Below, in pieces: positions 1 through 6,452 of a DNA stretch of 8,791 nucleotides (its first letter is position 1; every line of letters starts with the position of its first letter). A program made the position numbers and the translations under genes. Source of the stretch: Bacteroidetes bacterium GWA2_30_7 (GTDB lineage: Bacteria; Bacteroidota; Bacteroidia; Bacteroidales; GWF2-33-38); assembly GCA_001768155.1 (NCBI GenBank), contig MENC01000232.1, positions 1 to 8,791 of the forward strand. The letters run 5' to 3'. The notes under the pieces are model-generated. The model was not told the DNA's origin. It searched no databases and saw only the letters and a list, made by a program, of their open reading frames with translations.

Positions 1-11
1 AAAACCAGACG

Positions 12-96
12 AACTCACTACATCACCCGCCTTTTCCCTCAGGCTGTATTTCAGCATGTTAGCTATGATGTTTTAACTATTTTGATGTAGTGAGTT
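12..96. repeat. 14-bp perfect inverted repeat, 57-nt spacer
   Basis: Bases 12-25 (AACTCACTACATCA) are the exact reverse complement of 83-96. The arms enclose a 57-nt spacer that itself contains AGCTGTATTTCAGC-like partial foldbacks. Both flanking frames are open for only 24-30 codons and show no recognisable protein, so I treat this as a structured non-coding element at the far end of the mobile-type gene cluster. The outer ends (AAC...GTT) recall an integron attC site, but the consensus core boxes are not there. Function unknown. Confidence 0.6.
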
Positions 97-123
97 GCAA
101 AAATGTAGAAAATGGCAAAAAAT

Positions 124-175
124 AAAAAAAAATCCGGCAGGTCTGGGTGTACAGGTTCGGGTGGACGTTTTTTTT
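124..175. repeat. Hairpin with conserved loop, copy 1
   Basis: A run of nine A (124-132) and a run of eight T (168-175) can pair around a GC-rich core at 131-167. The core is nearly identical to the one at 343-381: both hold GGCAGG, CTGGGTGTACAGG and TTCGGGTGGACG, and they differ by one substitution and a 2-nt indel. Because the A and T runs lie on both sides, the structure could act as an intrinsic terminator on either strand. The near-identity of the loop argues that this is a mobile or functional repeat and not a random terminator. Confidence 0.55.
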
Positions 176-180
176 GGACT

Positions 181-310
181 TAGATATTTGGAAATTAAGA
201 TATTAAGATATTGGATATAAGGATATAAAGAAAATAGGAAATACGATATTAAGAAATATGGATATAAGGAAATTGAGAGATGGAAATTAAGAAATAAGAG
301 ATTCTGTAAT
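181..310. repeat. Degenerate ~8-bp periodic tract
   Basis: This purine- and AT-rich stretch lies between the two conserved-loop hairpins. It is built of loose variants of TAAGATAT and AGGATATA that recur with a period near 8 bp, clearest at about 195-230, and fades into less regular sequence by 300. It ends near a small palindrome (AATATTTCTTGAAATAT). No start codon with a plausible reading frame was found. It looks like a decayed minisatellite. Confidence 0.4.
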
Positions 311-338
311 ATTTCTTGAAATATCCATTTAAAAAAAT

Positions 339-391
339 AAAAAATCCGGCAGGCTTCTGGGTGTACAGGTTCGGGTGGACGGATTTTTTTT
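339..391. terminator. Bidirectional terminator-like hairpin, conserved-loop copy 2
   Basis: AAAAAATCCG (339-348) pairs perfectly with CGGATTTTTT (380-389), giving a 10-bp stem around a 31-nt loop. On the minus strand it lies about 50 nt past the stop codon of the ArdC-like gene and is followed by a T-rich run, so it probably ends that transcript. The A and T runs make it usable from the plus strand as well. The loop repeats that of the hairpin at 124-175, which a plain terminator would not need. Confidence 0.6.
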
Positions 392-442
392 AATGAAAGA
401 ATGAACGAATTAAAGAATTTAACATTAATCGTTAATCATTGT

Positions 443-1408
443 CTAAATAACTAATTCCGCATATTTCTCAGTTTTCTTAACATTTGTTTTGTATAAATTC
501 AGAATAAAGTCAGTGGCTTCCTGAGCTTTAGAAGCTGCTAAAATGACAAATTTCTTATCGTCATTCATAATTTTAAGCCACGATTGAATGTAAGAAGCAT
601 TTTCAGTAATGTGTTTTTCAATTCCGATTGTTGCACATAAAAAAGCCGATGTTAACTCCGCCACAAGTTCTTCAAAAGCATATTCTTTTGAACCCTGAAT
701 AAAACCCGTTTTTCGGTTTAACCTTATCGGATGGCTTGTCCAGTGGGCTATTTCGTGAAAACATGTTATATAAAAAAGTTCAGAATTAAAAAATTGTTTC
801 CTTTCGGGAATTACAATTTTATCGTTTTCAAAATCGTAAAAAGCATCGTTTTGAGGGCGGAAATAAATTTCTGCTCCTGTGCTGTTGATTATTTGTTCAG
901 CTTTGATAATTCGTTCAGGTTCTGTTAATTTCTCAATTTCATCAGTTTTATAATATTCATCTGGCAGATTTTCAACCTGTTCTACGTTGAAAACATTATA
1001 ATACTTGAGATATGGAACTACATTAATTTTAGCAAAATTGACTTTTTCATCTATTTCAAGCATTTCATTTATAATCTTTGTAATATCCTTATTTGTAATC
1101 AAATCGAAATAAAGTTTTGATGAAAAAACAACATAAGCAGATTTACTGCCTTTTTTAATTTTCCCGTTTAACTTTTGTATCTGCTTAAATGTAAGCCAAT
1201 TATTTAAGCTGTATTTATACTTATCCATAAAAAGAGAAAGTATAATTTGATTAACTCCCCTGTAAACATGTTTTGAATAGATGTTTTTTGCAAAAAGACT
1301 TCCGTTTGAAACATTTATCCAGCAACCTTTAAAATCGTTTTTTATATGCTGGTCAAGCATTGAAACGATTTTTTCGGTTATATTTTCGTAAATTTCATTT
1401 GTATTCAT
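443..1408 (-). CDS. ArdC-like antirestriction protein (ssDNA-binding domain plus zincin metallopeptidase)
   Basis: Members of this family, named after plasmid ArdC, protect incoming DNA from restriction. They combine an N-terminal single-stranded DNA-binding domain with a C-terminal zinc-metallopeptidase-like domain and are carried by plasmids, integrative elements and phages. The N-terminal part (residues about 10-120) has the typical YRGVNQIILSL segment followed by WLTFKQIQKLNGKIKKGSKS. The C-terminal domain carries HEIAH at 218-222 (two zinc ligands and the catalytic Glu) and EELVAE at 246-251, which supplies the likely third ligand. An in-frame TTG at 1438 would add ten residues but overlap the upstream gene by 20 nt. 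I chose the ATG at 1408, ten bases after that gene's stop, giving 321 aa, close to family length. It is last in a three-gene minus-strand set. All zinc-site residues look intact. Confidence 0.88.
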   Translation of the reverse strand: MNTNEIYENITEKIVSMLDQHIKNDFKGCWINVSNGSLFAKNIYSKHVYRGVNQIILSLFMDKYKYSLNNWLTFKQIQKLNGKIKKGSKSAYVVFSSKLYFDLITNKDITKIINEMLEIDEKVNFAKINVVPYLKYYNVFNVEQVENLPDEYYKTDEIEKLTEPERIIKAEQIINSTGAEIYFRPQNDAFYDFENDKIVIPERKQFFNSELFYITCFHEIAHWTSHPIRLNRKTGFIQGSKEYAFEELVAELTSAFLCATIGIEKHITENASYIQSWLKIMNDDKKFVILAASKAQEATDFILNLYKTNVKKTEKYAELVI

Positions 1409-1418
1409 GGTTAATGTA

Positions 1419-1604
1419 TTAAATTGATAATCTTTCAATTATGTTTTTATTTCTACTTTTTTTTGATTTTGGTTTAATGCAAATTTCCAAATCAAATTTT
1501 TCGATAAGATTGTTTATTAAAGGATTCTGATTTATAAGCCATTCGAGGCTTTCAGAAGCGTTTAAAGAGGCTTCGTTGTGTGTTTTATTTTCATTTGTTT
1601 TCAT
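1419..1604 (-). CDS. Small protein of unknown function (61 aa)
   Basis: I do not recognise this protein. It starts at an ATG at 1604 preceded by a T-rich stretch and ends ten bases before the ArdC-like gene, so the two are almost certainly co-transcribed. The N-terminus is polar (MKTNENKTHNEAS). It is followed by a helix-prone segment, SLEWLINQNPLINNLIEKFD at residues 19-38, and a basic tail rich in Lys, Arg and Ser. The basic tail would suit nucleic-acid contact, but that is inference only. A terminator-like hairpin lies just upstream, so the gene either has its own start site near 1610-1650 or depends on read-through. The tight spacing to its neighbour supports it as real. Confidence 0.6.
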   Translation of the reverse strand: MKTNENKTHNEASLNASESLEWLINQNPLINNLIEKFDLEICIKPKSKKSRNKNIIERLSI

Positions 1605-1619
1605 AAAAAAAAGTTTAAA

Positions 1620-1648
1620 AAAGAGAGTGCATTTTAAGCACTCTCTTT
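1620..1648 (-). terminator. Intrinsic terminator after the 151-aa gene
   Basis: AAAGAGAGTGC (1620-1630) and its exact complement (1638-1648) form an 11-bp stem with a 7-nt loop. On the minus strand the stem begins 13 nt after the stop codon of the 151-aa gene and is followed by TTTT, AAAC and then a run of eight T. It lies only about 15 nt before the start of the 61-aa gene, so it could work as a partial terminator that sets the level of the two downstream genes. Confidence 0.75.
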
Positions 1649-1661
1649 AAAGATTTAAAAT

Positions 1662-2117
1662 TTAGAAACTTATAAGGTTTTCAGAATCTTTGATTTTATC
1701 ATCAATAATATTTCTGATAACATCAATTACAGAGCTTAAAACTTCTGTATTTGTGGCTGTAAATGTATGTCCCTGACCATCTGTAAGGGTTACACTTTCG
1801 TTAGAGTGGTGAGAACCAAGAACAAAGGAATTGAGCTTTTTACGGCTGTCAATCAGTTTTTCCCTTTTATCAATTATGATTTTCAAATCTTCGATTTTTG
1901 AGATTTTTTCATCAATTGACATTTTGAGAACTTCAACAACTTTCTGTTGCTCAACAACTTTCTCGGTTGTTTTCTCGGTTTGAACTTCGGTTTTTACATC
2001 ACCGTTTATCACTTTGCCGTTTTTTTCGGCAGTTACATTACTTACTCCATTTCCTGAAATAATGTCTTTAATTTCAGTGTTGGTAGCTTTTCCGTTTTGT
2101 TTTGTTTTTGTTTCCAT
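1662..2117 (-). CDS. Protein of unknown function with central coiled-coil-like helix (151 aa)
   Basis: I cannot assign this protein to a named family. It begins at an ATG at 2117 and has no signal peptide or membrane segment. Residues 1-50 are polar and low in complexity (Lys, Thr, Asn, Glu, Val). Residues about 55-97 form a charged, heptad-like helix containing KMSIDEKISKIEDLKIIIDK. A short turn follows (LGSHHSNES). Residues 107-118 (SVTLTDGQGHTF) look like a small beta hairpin, and the last 30 residues are again helical (VIDVIRNIIDDKIKDSENL). It is the first gene of the set that ends in the ArdC-like gene, separated from the other two by a terminator hairpin. A role in the same mobile element is inferred from position alone. 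The large palindrome begins about 100 bp upstream of its start. Confidence 0.65.
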   Translation of the reverse strand: METKTKQNGKATNTEIKDIISGNGVSNVTAEKNGKVINGDVKTEVQTEKTTEKVVEQQKVVEVLKMSIDEKISKIEDLKIIIDKREKLIDSRKKLNSFVLGSHHSNESVTLTDGQGHTFTATNTEVLSSVIDVIRNIIDDKIKDSENLISF

Positions 2118-2215
2118 AACAATTTAATTTAGAGATTAATAAAACTTTGATTTATAATTAAAAACATCTTAAACCCAACATTTGCAGATGAAAGATTCAA
2201 GCGTTGTTTAAAATT

Positions 2216-2365
2216 CATTTTTCCGTGTATTTTTCTTTTGTTGCACATATCTATTTCTTTTTAAAGTTTATTTTGCATCTGATTAGTTCTCGCGTATGTT
2301 CTGCTGTGGGAACAAAACCGTTACAGCCGCTGCATCAACAGTGATAGTTCTTAGCATACATCATT
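2216..2365. repeat. Outer inverted-repeat arm, left
   Basis: This arm matches the reverse complement of 2843-2997 along its whole length with several small indels. By eye about three quarters of positions agree. Exactly shared blocks include CATTTTTCCGT, AAAGTTTATTTT, CGTATGTTC, AAAACCGTT, CCGCTGCA, CAACAG and AGCATACATCATT. GTATG at 2294-2298 can also pair with CATAC at 2355-2359, so the arm can fold by itself into a unit of about 66 nt. Confidence 0.75.
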
Positions 2366-2842
2366 TTAAAAAAAATCGTATCAACGTGCGTTGGGATTCA
2401 ACTATAAGAATATTCATTTGGGATGGGAAGTGATTCATCTGAAAGGCGTTGGAAAGGCATCTCTTTCCAAAATTGATTTTTAATAGATTTTAAAAAAAAT
2501 AAAAATAAAATGTTAATCTATTTTGGGAAGTGATGCTTTAGGGTTAGCTCGTGTGTATAAGTTTAAAGAAAATTATTTTATAAAAAATGGTTTTTGTTAG
2601 ATATATAATTTAGAAATAATTTTCTTTAATCTTATAGACGGCATGGGGCTGGCTTTCAAGTGAGTACTGTGTGTAAGCCAAGGAATATTCTTATTGTTGA
2701 ATCAGGAGAAAAAAGTTTTAAAAAAAAGTGTTTTTATGAAGGATTAAAAAAAATGAAAAAAACAGAAATATAAAATTTGAATCCGAGTGAAAACTCTTTT
2801 GCTTTTTTCGGGAAAGCCGATTAATAAAACATTTCAAAAATT

Positions 2843-2997
2843 AATGATGTATGCTTAGAAATATCTCTTTAGCCTCTGTTGTGCAGCGGATGGAACGGTT
2901 TTATCTTTGCCGGAACATACGTCGGGAACTTAGTGATAAAATAAACTTTAAAATTGAGATTGGTGCAATAAAAAAAAGAAAAATATACGGAAAAATG
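2843..2997. repeat. Outer inverted-repeat arm, right
   Basis: This is the reverse-complement counterpart of 2216-2365. The internal pairing is kept: GTATG at 2849-2853 with CATAC at 2916-2920 bounds a 72-nt unit. The unit is tRNA-sized but lacks the D-loop and T-loop signatures, so I do not call a tRNA. An 80-codon plus-strand frame running through the arm is better explained as chance. Confidence 0.75.
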
Positions 2998-3220
2998 TCA
3001 ATCAAATCCGTTTACGCCTTGTTCATAAAATGTCAAATTAAAATTTTGCAAAATATAATTAATGATATATATTTGTATTGTAGTCGTTTGTAACATAAAA
3101 TTAATAGGTTACTAATTCGGTTACCTTGAAAAAATTGGGGTTCTTAATTTATTGGGAGAGAGGGGTTTAGGCAAAGAGTTGTTCTCCTGGAGGGGGAGCA
3201 AGATAATCAATATGTTACAC
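2998..3220. other. Gene-free spacer, GC-shifted patch
   Basis: This spacer between the palindrome and the terminator holds no supported gene. The first part is ordinary AT-rich DNA. At about 3120-3205 there is an unusually G-rich plus-strand patch (TTGGGGTTC, GGGAGAGAGGGGTTTAGG, then TTCTCCTGGAGGGGGAGC) that includes the self-complementary CTCCTGGAG. Its composition differs from everything around it and suggests a fragment of a dispersed intergenic repeat. GGTTAC occurs twice at about 3107 and 3119. Confidence 0.4.
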
Positions 3221-3250
3221 AAAAAAGAATCTAATTATAGGTTCTTTTTT
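3221..3250 (-). terminator. Terminator downstream of the M64 peptidase gene
   Basis: A 13-bp stem with one G-T pair (3221-3233 with 3238-3250) closes on a 4-nt loop and is flanked by A6 on one side and T8 on the other. On the minus strand it lies about 95 nt after the stop codon of the M64 gene with a T6 tract. On the plus strand the T8 tract would serve any transcript coming out of the palindrome region, so it can act in both directions. Confidence 0.7.
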
Positions 3251-3343
3251 TTATTCAATTAATAAGTAAATTTTAAATTAAACGAGCATACTTAAAATGG
3301 TTTATTAAGTTAATTTCAATTTTGTAATTATGTTTATTAATAA

Positions 3344-4636
3344 TTATTTAGCATAAAAATCAATCATTTTCAGTATTGCCTTCTTACAAACAGGACAAAA
3401 TCCATCAACAATTGCTGTATGCATTGTACAATTTATAAACGGACGGTAAACACCTTTTGCAACATAACCGCCACCTTCGTAAACACCAATAATATTATAG
3501 TTTTTATTATCTGTAACTGTTGGGATTGATGTATTTATTTCCATCATATTTTTCCACTTCGTATCGAAGTTTTTTAAAGTAGTTAAATTTGGCGACCATG
3601 GTTCGATATCTGGGCTAAAAAAATCTTCAAAAGAAACTTGTGAATCGTAATATTCATCTGCCAATCCGGCAAAACCATGTCCAAATTCGTGAATAAATAC
3701 AAACTCAGAAAGTTCATTATCAGCCGAGCAACAGTTATAATAATTATAAATTGCTCCACCACCGTATTTTTTTGAATTTACAATAATATAAATCTGGTCG
3801 TAAGGCACATTAGCAGCTATATCTCGTAAAGTTTTTATATCATAAGTCATTAAATATCTTTCACTATCAAATGTCGAAAAGCTTGAATTTACAACTGTAT
3901 TTTTCCAAACTTCTTCGTCAGGTAAATCAGTTCCACTTTCTTCTGAAATGGCTTCAACAGTCCAAATATTAAACTGAGCTTTATTTTCCTTATAAGGCGA
4001 TGAATTGAATAAATAGCCCGAAAATCTATTCATATCATCTCTTAATTTTTTTAGTTCATCTTTAGTATATCCATCTGGAATAAACACAATGTCAACCATT
4101 TCTGCTGAATTTCCAGAATAATGCAATTTTATTGTATTATAATTTTTGGGATTTTCAGAAATAATAAATTTTGAATTTGGATTTATATATTTTTTTAAAC
4201 TTATATTAAAGCTATCTTTTTTATTTCTTGTTTGTAGTTCTAATAAAATTGTTTGCTTAGGAAAAGGAATTATTTGAGTTTCGTAAAAGCTTTTAGTTTC
4301 ATTTTTAGCGTCAATTGTCGTTTTCCATTCATAAAACAAACTGCTAAAGCCTTTTGAATATATTAATTCATTAGAGGTTGAGTCATAAATCATTATACGA
4401 TATTCGCCATAATTAAATTCGTCGATTAATTTAGTTTTTGTACCTCCCCAAAAAGGCTCTTTTTTGAGCTGCACAGGGAAAAAATATTCTGAATTAAAAT
4501 CGCCAGAATGGTTATAATCGAAGCGTAATGTTGCACTTATAAAAAATTTATCGAAATTATTTTGTCCAAATACTTGAATATTAAAAATAATAAAAAATAT
4601 TAATAAAAATCTTTGATGTAACATGTTTTTGTACAT
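3344..4636 (-). CDS. Secreted M64-family (IgA-peptidase-type) zinc metallopeptidase
   Basis: The family is typified by the Clostridium ramosum IgA peptidase and is common in Bacteroidota, where members are exported endopeptidases. The protein has a hydrophobic signal sequence (LLIFFIIFNIQVFGQ, residues 11-25), with cleavage likely just after Gln25. Residues about 27-160 form a beta-rich N-terminal domain typical of the family. The catalytic domain follows: VDIVFIPDGYTKDEL (181-195), then HEFGH at 316-320 with GLADEY at 324-329, the extended zinc motif. Near the end, YRPFINCTMH (397-406) and FCPVCKKAI (413-421) match the conserved family tail. The active site is complete. ATG at 4636 is taken as start; ATG at 4624 would also leave a full signal peptide. 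There is no type IX sorting tail, so the product is probably periplasmic or released by another route. Its natural substrate cannot be told from sequence; immunoglobulin cleavage should not be assumed. Confidence 0.9.
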   Translation of the reverse strand: MYKNMLHQRFLLIFFIIFNIQVFGQNNFDKFFISATLRFDYNHSGDFNSEYFFPVQLKKEPFWGGTKTKLIDEFNYGEYRIMIYDSTSNELIYSKGFSSLFYEWKTTIDAKNETKSFYETQIIPFPKQTILLELQTRNKKDSFNISLKKYINPNSKFIISENPKNYNTIKLHYSGNSAEMVDIVFIPDGYTKDELKKLRDDMNRFSGYLFNSSPYKENKAQFNIWTVEAISEESGTDLPDEEVWKNTVVNSSFSTFDSERYLMTYDIKTLRDIAANVPYDQIYIIVNSKKYGGGAIYNYYNCCSADNELSEFVFIHEFGHGFAGLADEYYDSQVSFEDFFSPDIEPWSPNLTTLKNFDTKWKNMMEINTSIPTVTDNKNYNIIGVYEGGGYVAKGVYRPFINCTMHTAIVDGFCPVCKKAILKMIDFYAK

Positions 4637-4666
4637 TTGAAGTTTGTAAACTAACTATTATATTAG

Positions 4667-4674
4667 CAAATGTA
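4667..4674 (-). promoter_or_regulatory. Candidate -7 promoter box (TAnnTTTG) for the M64 gene
   Basis: On the minus strand this reads TACATTTG, a perfect match to the Bacteroidota -7 consensus TAnnTTTG. It lies about 30 nt upstream of the ATG at 4636, a reasonable distance for a short leader. I see no clear TTG element at the expected -33 position, so the call rests on one box. Confidence 0.4.
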
Positions 4675-4743
4675 GTAAAAAGCCATAAAATAATATTTTG
4701 ATGTGCTGATAAAAATTATTTACTTCGTTTAAAAAAAATTTAA

Positions 4744-4893
4744 TGCCACAAAATCACGAAAACACTAAATTGCACCAAAAAATATATGTTATTAATATTG
4801 GACAAGGAATAAAGCGTTTCGCATTGTAGATTTTTGAAATTTTGTGTTTTCGTGCTTTGGTGGCAAAAATAAATCTTTTCAAAGTGAACTCAT
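4744..4893 (+). repeat. Directional palindromic intergenic repeat, copy 1
   Basis: TGCCAC (4744-4749) pairs with GTGGCA (4860-4865), and CACGAAAACAC (4755-4765) pairs exactly with 4844-4854, giving a 22-bp stem with two mismatches. A tail (4861-4893) follows that ends in AGTGAACTCAT. The same stem ends and tail, 26 of 33 tail positions identical, recur at 6327-6452 in the same orientation. This copy ends 34 bp before the channel gene and occupies most of the 291-bp divergent spacer with the M64 gene. It codes for nothing I can see. Confidence 0.7.
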
Positions 4894-4927
4894 ATTATTT
4901 AGTAAAAATAACTAATATTATATTTAA

Positions 4928-6184
4928 ATGAAAGAAAATATAGCATTCATATTTAAAGATTGGCTGATAAGTTCAGGTTTTGCATCCGAATACGTTAATC
5001 TGCTTAATATGTTAACATTAACAATCTGCTTAATATTAACTAGTATAATTTTAAATTATTTAGCAAAAACTATAATCGTTTCAATAATAAGCCGATTTAT
5101 AAAAAAATCGACAAATAAACTTGATGACATTTTGCTCGAAAAAAAGGTGTTTCATCGTTTATCACACTTTGTACCGGCTTTAATAATATATTATTTTTCT
5201 GATGTAGTTTTTTACGACTATCATCAGTTTATACTTCCGGTACATAAATTCACATACATATACATGATAATTGCCGGTGCGATAGTAATAAATGCCTTCT
5301 TAAAAGCACTGAATGAGATATATAATACTTTAACTATTTCAAAAAATCATCCGATTAAAAGCTATATACAAGTTGTACAAATAATTATTTATTTATTCGT
5401 TAGTATATTAATATTATCACTGCTTTTAGGCAAATCTCCAGTGTATTTAATTACTGGAATGGGAGCTATAACAGCAGTCTTACTTTTGGTTTTCAAAGAT
5501 CCATTACTTGGGCTGGTAGGCGGAATTCAGCTTTCTTCTAACGATATGATTAGAATTGGTGATTGGATTTCGATGCCAAGTAAAAATGCTGATGGAATTG
5601 TTATAGAAATTTCTTTAATAACAGTAAAAGTTCAGAATTTTGATAAGTCAATAACTACAATTCCAACATATTCACTTATATCTGAGGCATTTAGCAATTG
5701 GCGTGGAATGGAAGAATCCGAAGGAAGACGCATTAAGCGTTCACTAAATATTGACATGAAAAGTATTAAATTTTTAGATGAGCAATTAACTCAAAAGTTA
5801 TCTAAAATTAAACTTCTTTCAACTTACCTTCAAAATAAACAAATAGAAATTGAGAAATATAATAAGGAAAATGATATTGATTACAGTATTTCGGTAAACG
5901 GAATAAAGCTTACAAATATCGGTACATTAAGGGTTTACCTAAATGAATATATTAAAAGCAATCCCGATATTCACCCTGATATGACATTGCTTGTTCGTCA
6001 ACTACAATCAACCGACAAAGGAATTCCGCTTGAGGTATATGCTTTTAGTAAAATAAAATCGTGGGAAGAATACGAAGACCTTCAGGCAGATATTTTCGAC
6101 CATATTATGGCAATTATTCCAGAATTTGAATTAAACGTTTTCCAAAATCCATCAGGAGACGATTTTAAAAAGTTGATTAGTTGA
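4928..6184 (+). CDS. ybdG: Mechanosensitive ion channel, MscS family, YbdG type
   Basis: MscS-type channels open under membrane tension to release solutes on osmotic downshock and sit in the cytoplasmic membrane. The 418-residue length matches the YbdG subgroup (about 415 aa). Hydrophobic segments are at about 25-57, 80-97, 103-127 and 148-168. The pore helix region is at 172-204 (ITGMGAITAVLLLVFKDPLL), followed by GDWISMP and the beta domain to about residue 260. The cytoplasmic part carries subgroup landmarks: IKRSLNIDMKSIKFLDEQL (269-287), LTNIGTLRVYLNEYI (328-342), HPDMTLLVRQLQ (349-360), IPLEVYAFS and LQADIFDHIMAIIPEF (385-400). The ATG at 4928 is the natural start; no membrane segment precedes it. 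The gene stands alone on its strand with a palindromic repeat just upstream. No damage is seen. E. coli YbdG has weak channel activity, so conductance here is not certain. Confidence 0.92.
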   Translation: MKENIAFIFKDWLISSGFASEYVNLLNMLTLTICLILTSIILNYLAKTIIVSIISRFIKKSTNKLDDILLEKKVFHRLSHFVPALIIYYFSDVVFYDYHQFILPVHKFTYIYMIIAGAIVINAFLKALNEIYNTLTISKNHPIKSYIQVVQIIIYLFVSILILSLLLGKSPVYLITGMGAITAVLLLVFKDPLLGLVGGIQLSSNDMIRIGDWISMPSKNADGIVIEISLITVKVQNFDKSITTIPTYSLISEAFSNWRGMEESEGRRIKRSLNIDMKSIKFLDEQLTQKLSKIKLLSTYLQNKQIEIEKYNKENDIDYSISVNGIKLTNIGTLRVYLNEYIKSNPDIHPDMTLLVRQLQSTDKGIPLEVYAFSKIKSWEEYEDLQADIFDHIMAIIPEFELNVFQNPSGDDFKKLIS

Positions 6185-6326
6185 TGTGTTTCAAGAGTTT
6201 GAGGTTTGAAGTTTGTGGTTGCTACGCTATTTGACCATTGCAAATTTTGATTGAGCTTTAACAATTTATCAATGTAGCAATTTAAAAATTCGCATTTACT
6301 AATTGAATTTTCGATAAAATATAAAA
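6185..6326. other. Gene-free spacer with heptamer- and octamer-like repeats
   Basis: Right after the channel gene, 6194-6221 consists of 7-mer variants (GAGTTT, GAGGTTT, GAAGTTT). Within it, 6196-6211 is the exact reverse complement of 7879-7894, beyond the nuclease gene. A second stretch at about 6263-6294 repeats loosely every 8 bp (CAATTTAT, CAATGTAG, CAATTTAA). No terminator with a clear T-run follows the channel gene and no gene is supported. Confidence 0.4.
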
Positions 6327-6452
6327 TTGCCACAAAGGAGACGCTAAGTCTCCAAGACACACAAAGCGTTGAAAAACAGTTGTATGTTTTTGATGAAACT
6401 TTGTGTCTTTACGACTTTGTGGCAAAAAAAAGACTTTTTGGAGTGGACTCAT
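6327..6452 (+). repeat. Directional palindromic intergenic repeat, copy 2
   Basis: TTGCCACAAAG (6327-6337) pairs exactly with 6415-6425. Inside, GACACACAAAG (about 6356-6366) pairs with CTTTGTGTC (6399-6407) apart from a 2-nt bulge, and GGAGAC/GTCTCC (6337-6342, 6348-6353) makes a small local hairpin. The tail (6420-6452) ends in AGTGGACTCAT, matching the copy at 4744-4893. It ends 75 bp before the nuclease start. Short frames through it on both strands are by-products of the repeat. Confidence 0.75.

Larger units (their letters stand above)
2216..2997. repeat. Imperfect palindrome of ~780 bp, three nested inverted-repeat pairs
   Basis: The outer arms are 2216-2365 and 2843-2997. Inside them, 2395-2415 matches the reverse complement of 2683-2703 at 20 of 21 positions, and 2556-2578 matches that of 2614-2636 at 22 of 23. 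The centre is near 2600. Between the matched blocks the two halves have diverged or gained indels, so this is not a recent assembly fold-back. GGGAAGTGAT also recurs as a direct repeat at about 2426 and 2525. No credible gene lies within. It fills the gap between the start of the mobile-type gene cluster and the M64 peptidase region. It could be two head-to-head copies of an old repeat, a miniature element with long terminal inverted repeats, or a structured RNA or regulatory region. Confidence 0.75.

Noticed and set aside
12..96. Protein-coding end at the left edge
   Set aside because: Open frames of 24 and 30 codons exist, but they run through the inverted repeat and match no protein that I can name with confidence.
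181..310. CRISPR array
   Set aside because: The periodicity is about 8 bp and degenerate; there are no conserved repeats of 25-40 bp with unique spacers.
731..928. 65-codon plus-strand frame opposite the ArdC-like gene
   Set aside because: It is antisense to a strongly supported gene with an intact zinc motif and has no recognisable domain.
1409..1438. TTG start for the ArdC-like gene
   Set aside because: It adds ten non-conserved residues and overlaps the upstream gene by 20 nt; the ATG at 1408 fits better.
2849..2920. tRNA-sized foldback
   Set aside because: The outer stem is only five pairs and there is no D-arm, anticodon arm or GGTTCRA T-loop.
2216..2997. Group II intron or integron attC array
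   Set aside because: No domain V hairpin, no intron-encoded protein and no matching GTTRRRY/RYYYAAC core boxes were found.
2851..3093. 80-codon plus-strand frame beginning in the right palindrome arm
   Set aside because: Its first 50 codons are the repeat arm itself. The left arm, read in the same sense, does not keep the frame open, and the protein resembles nothing known to me.
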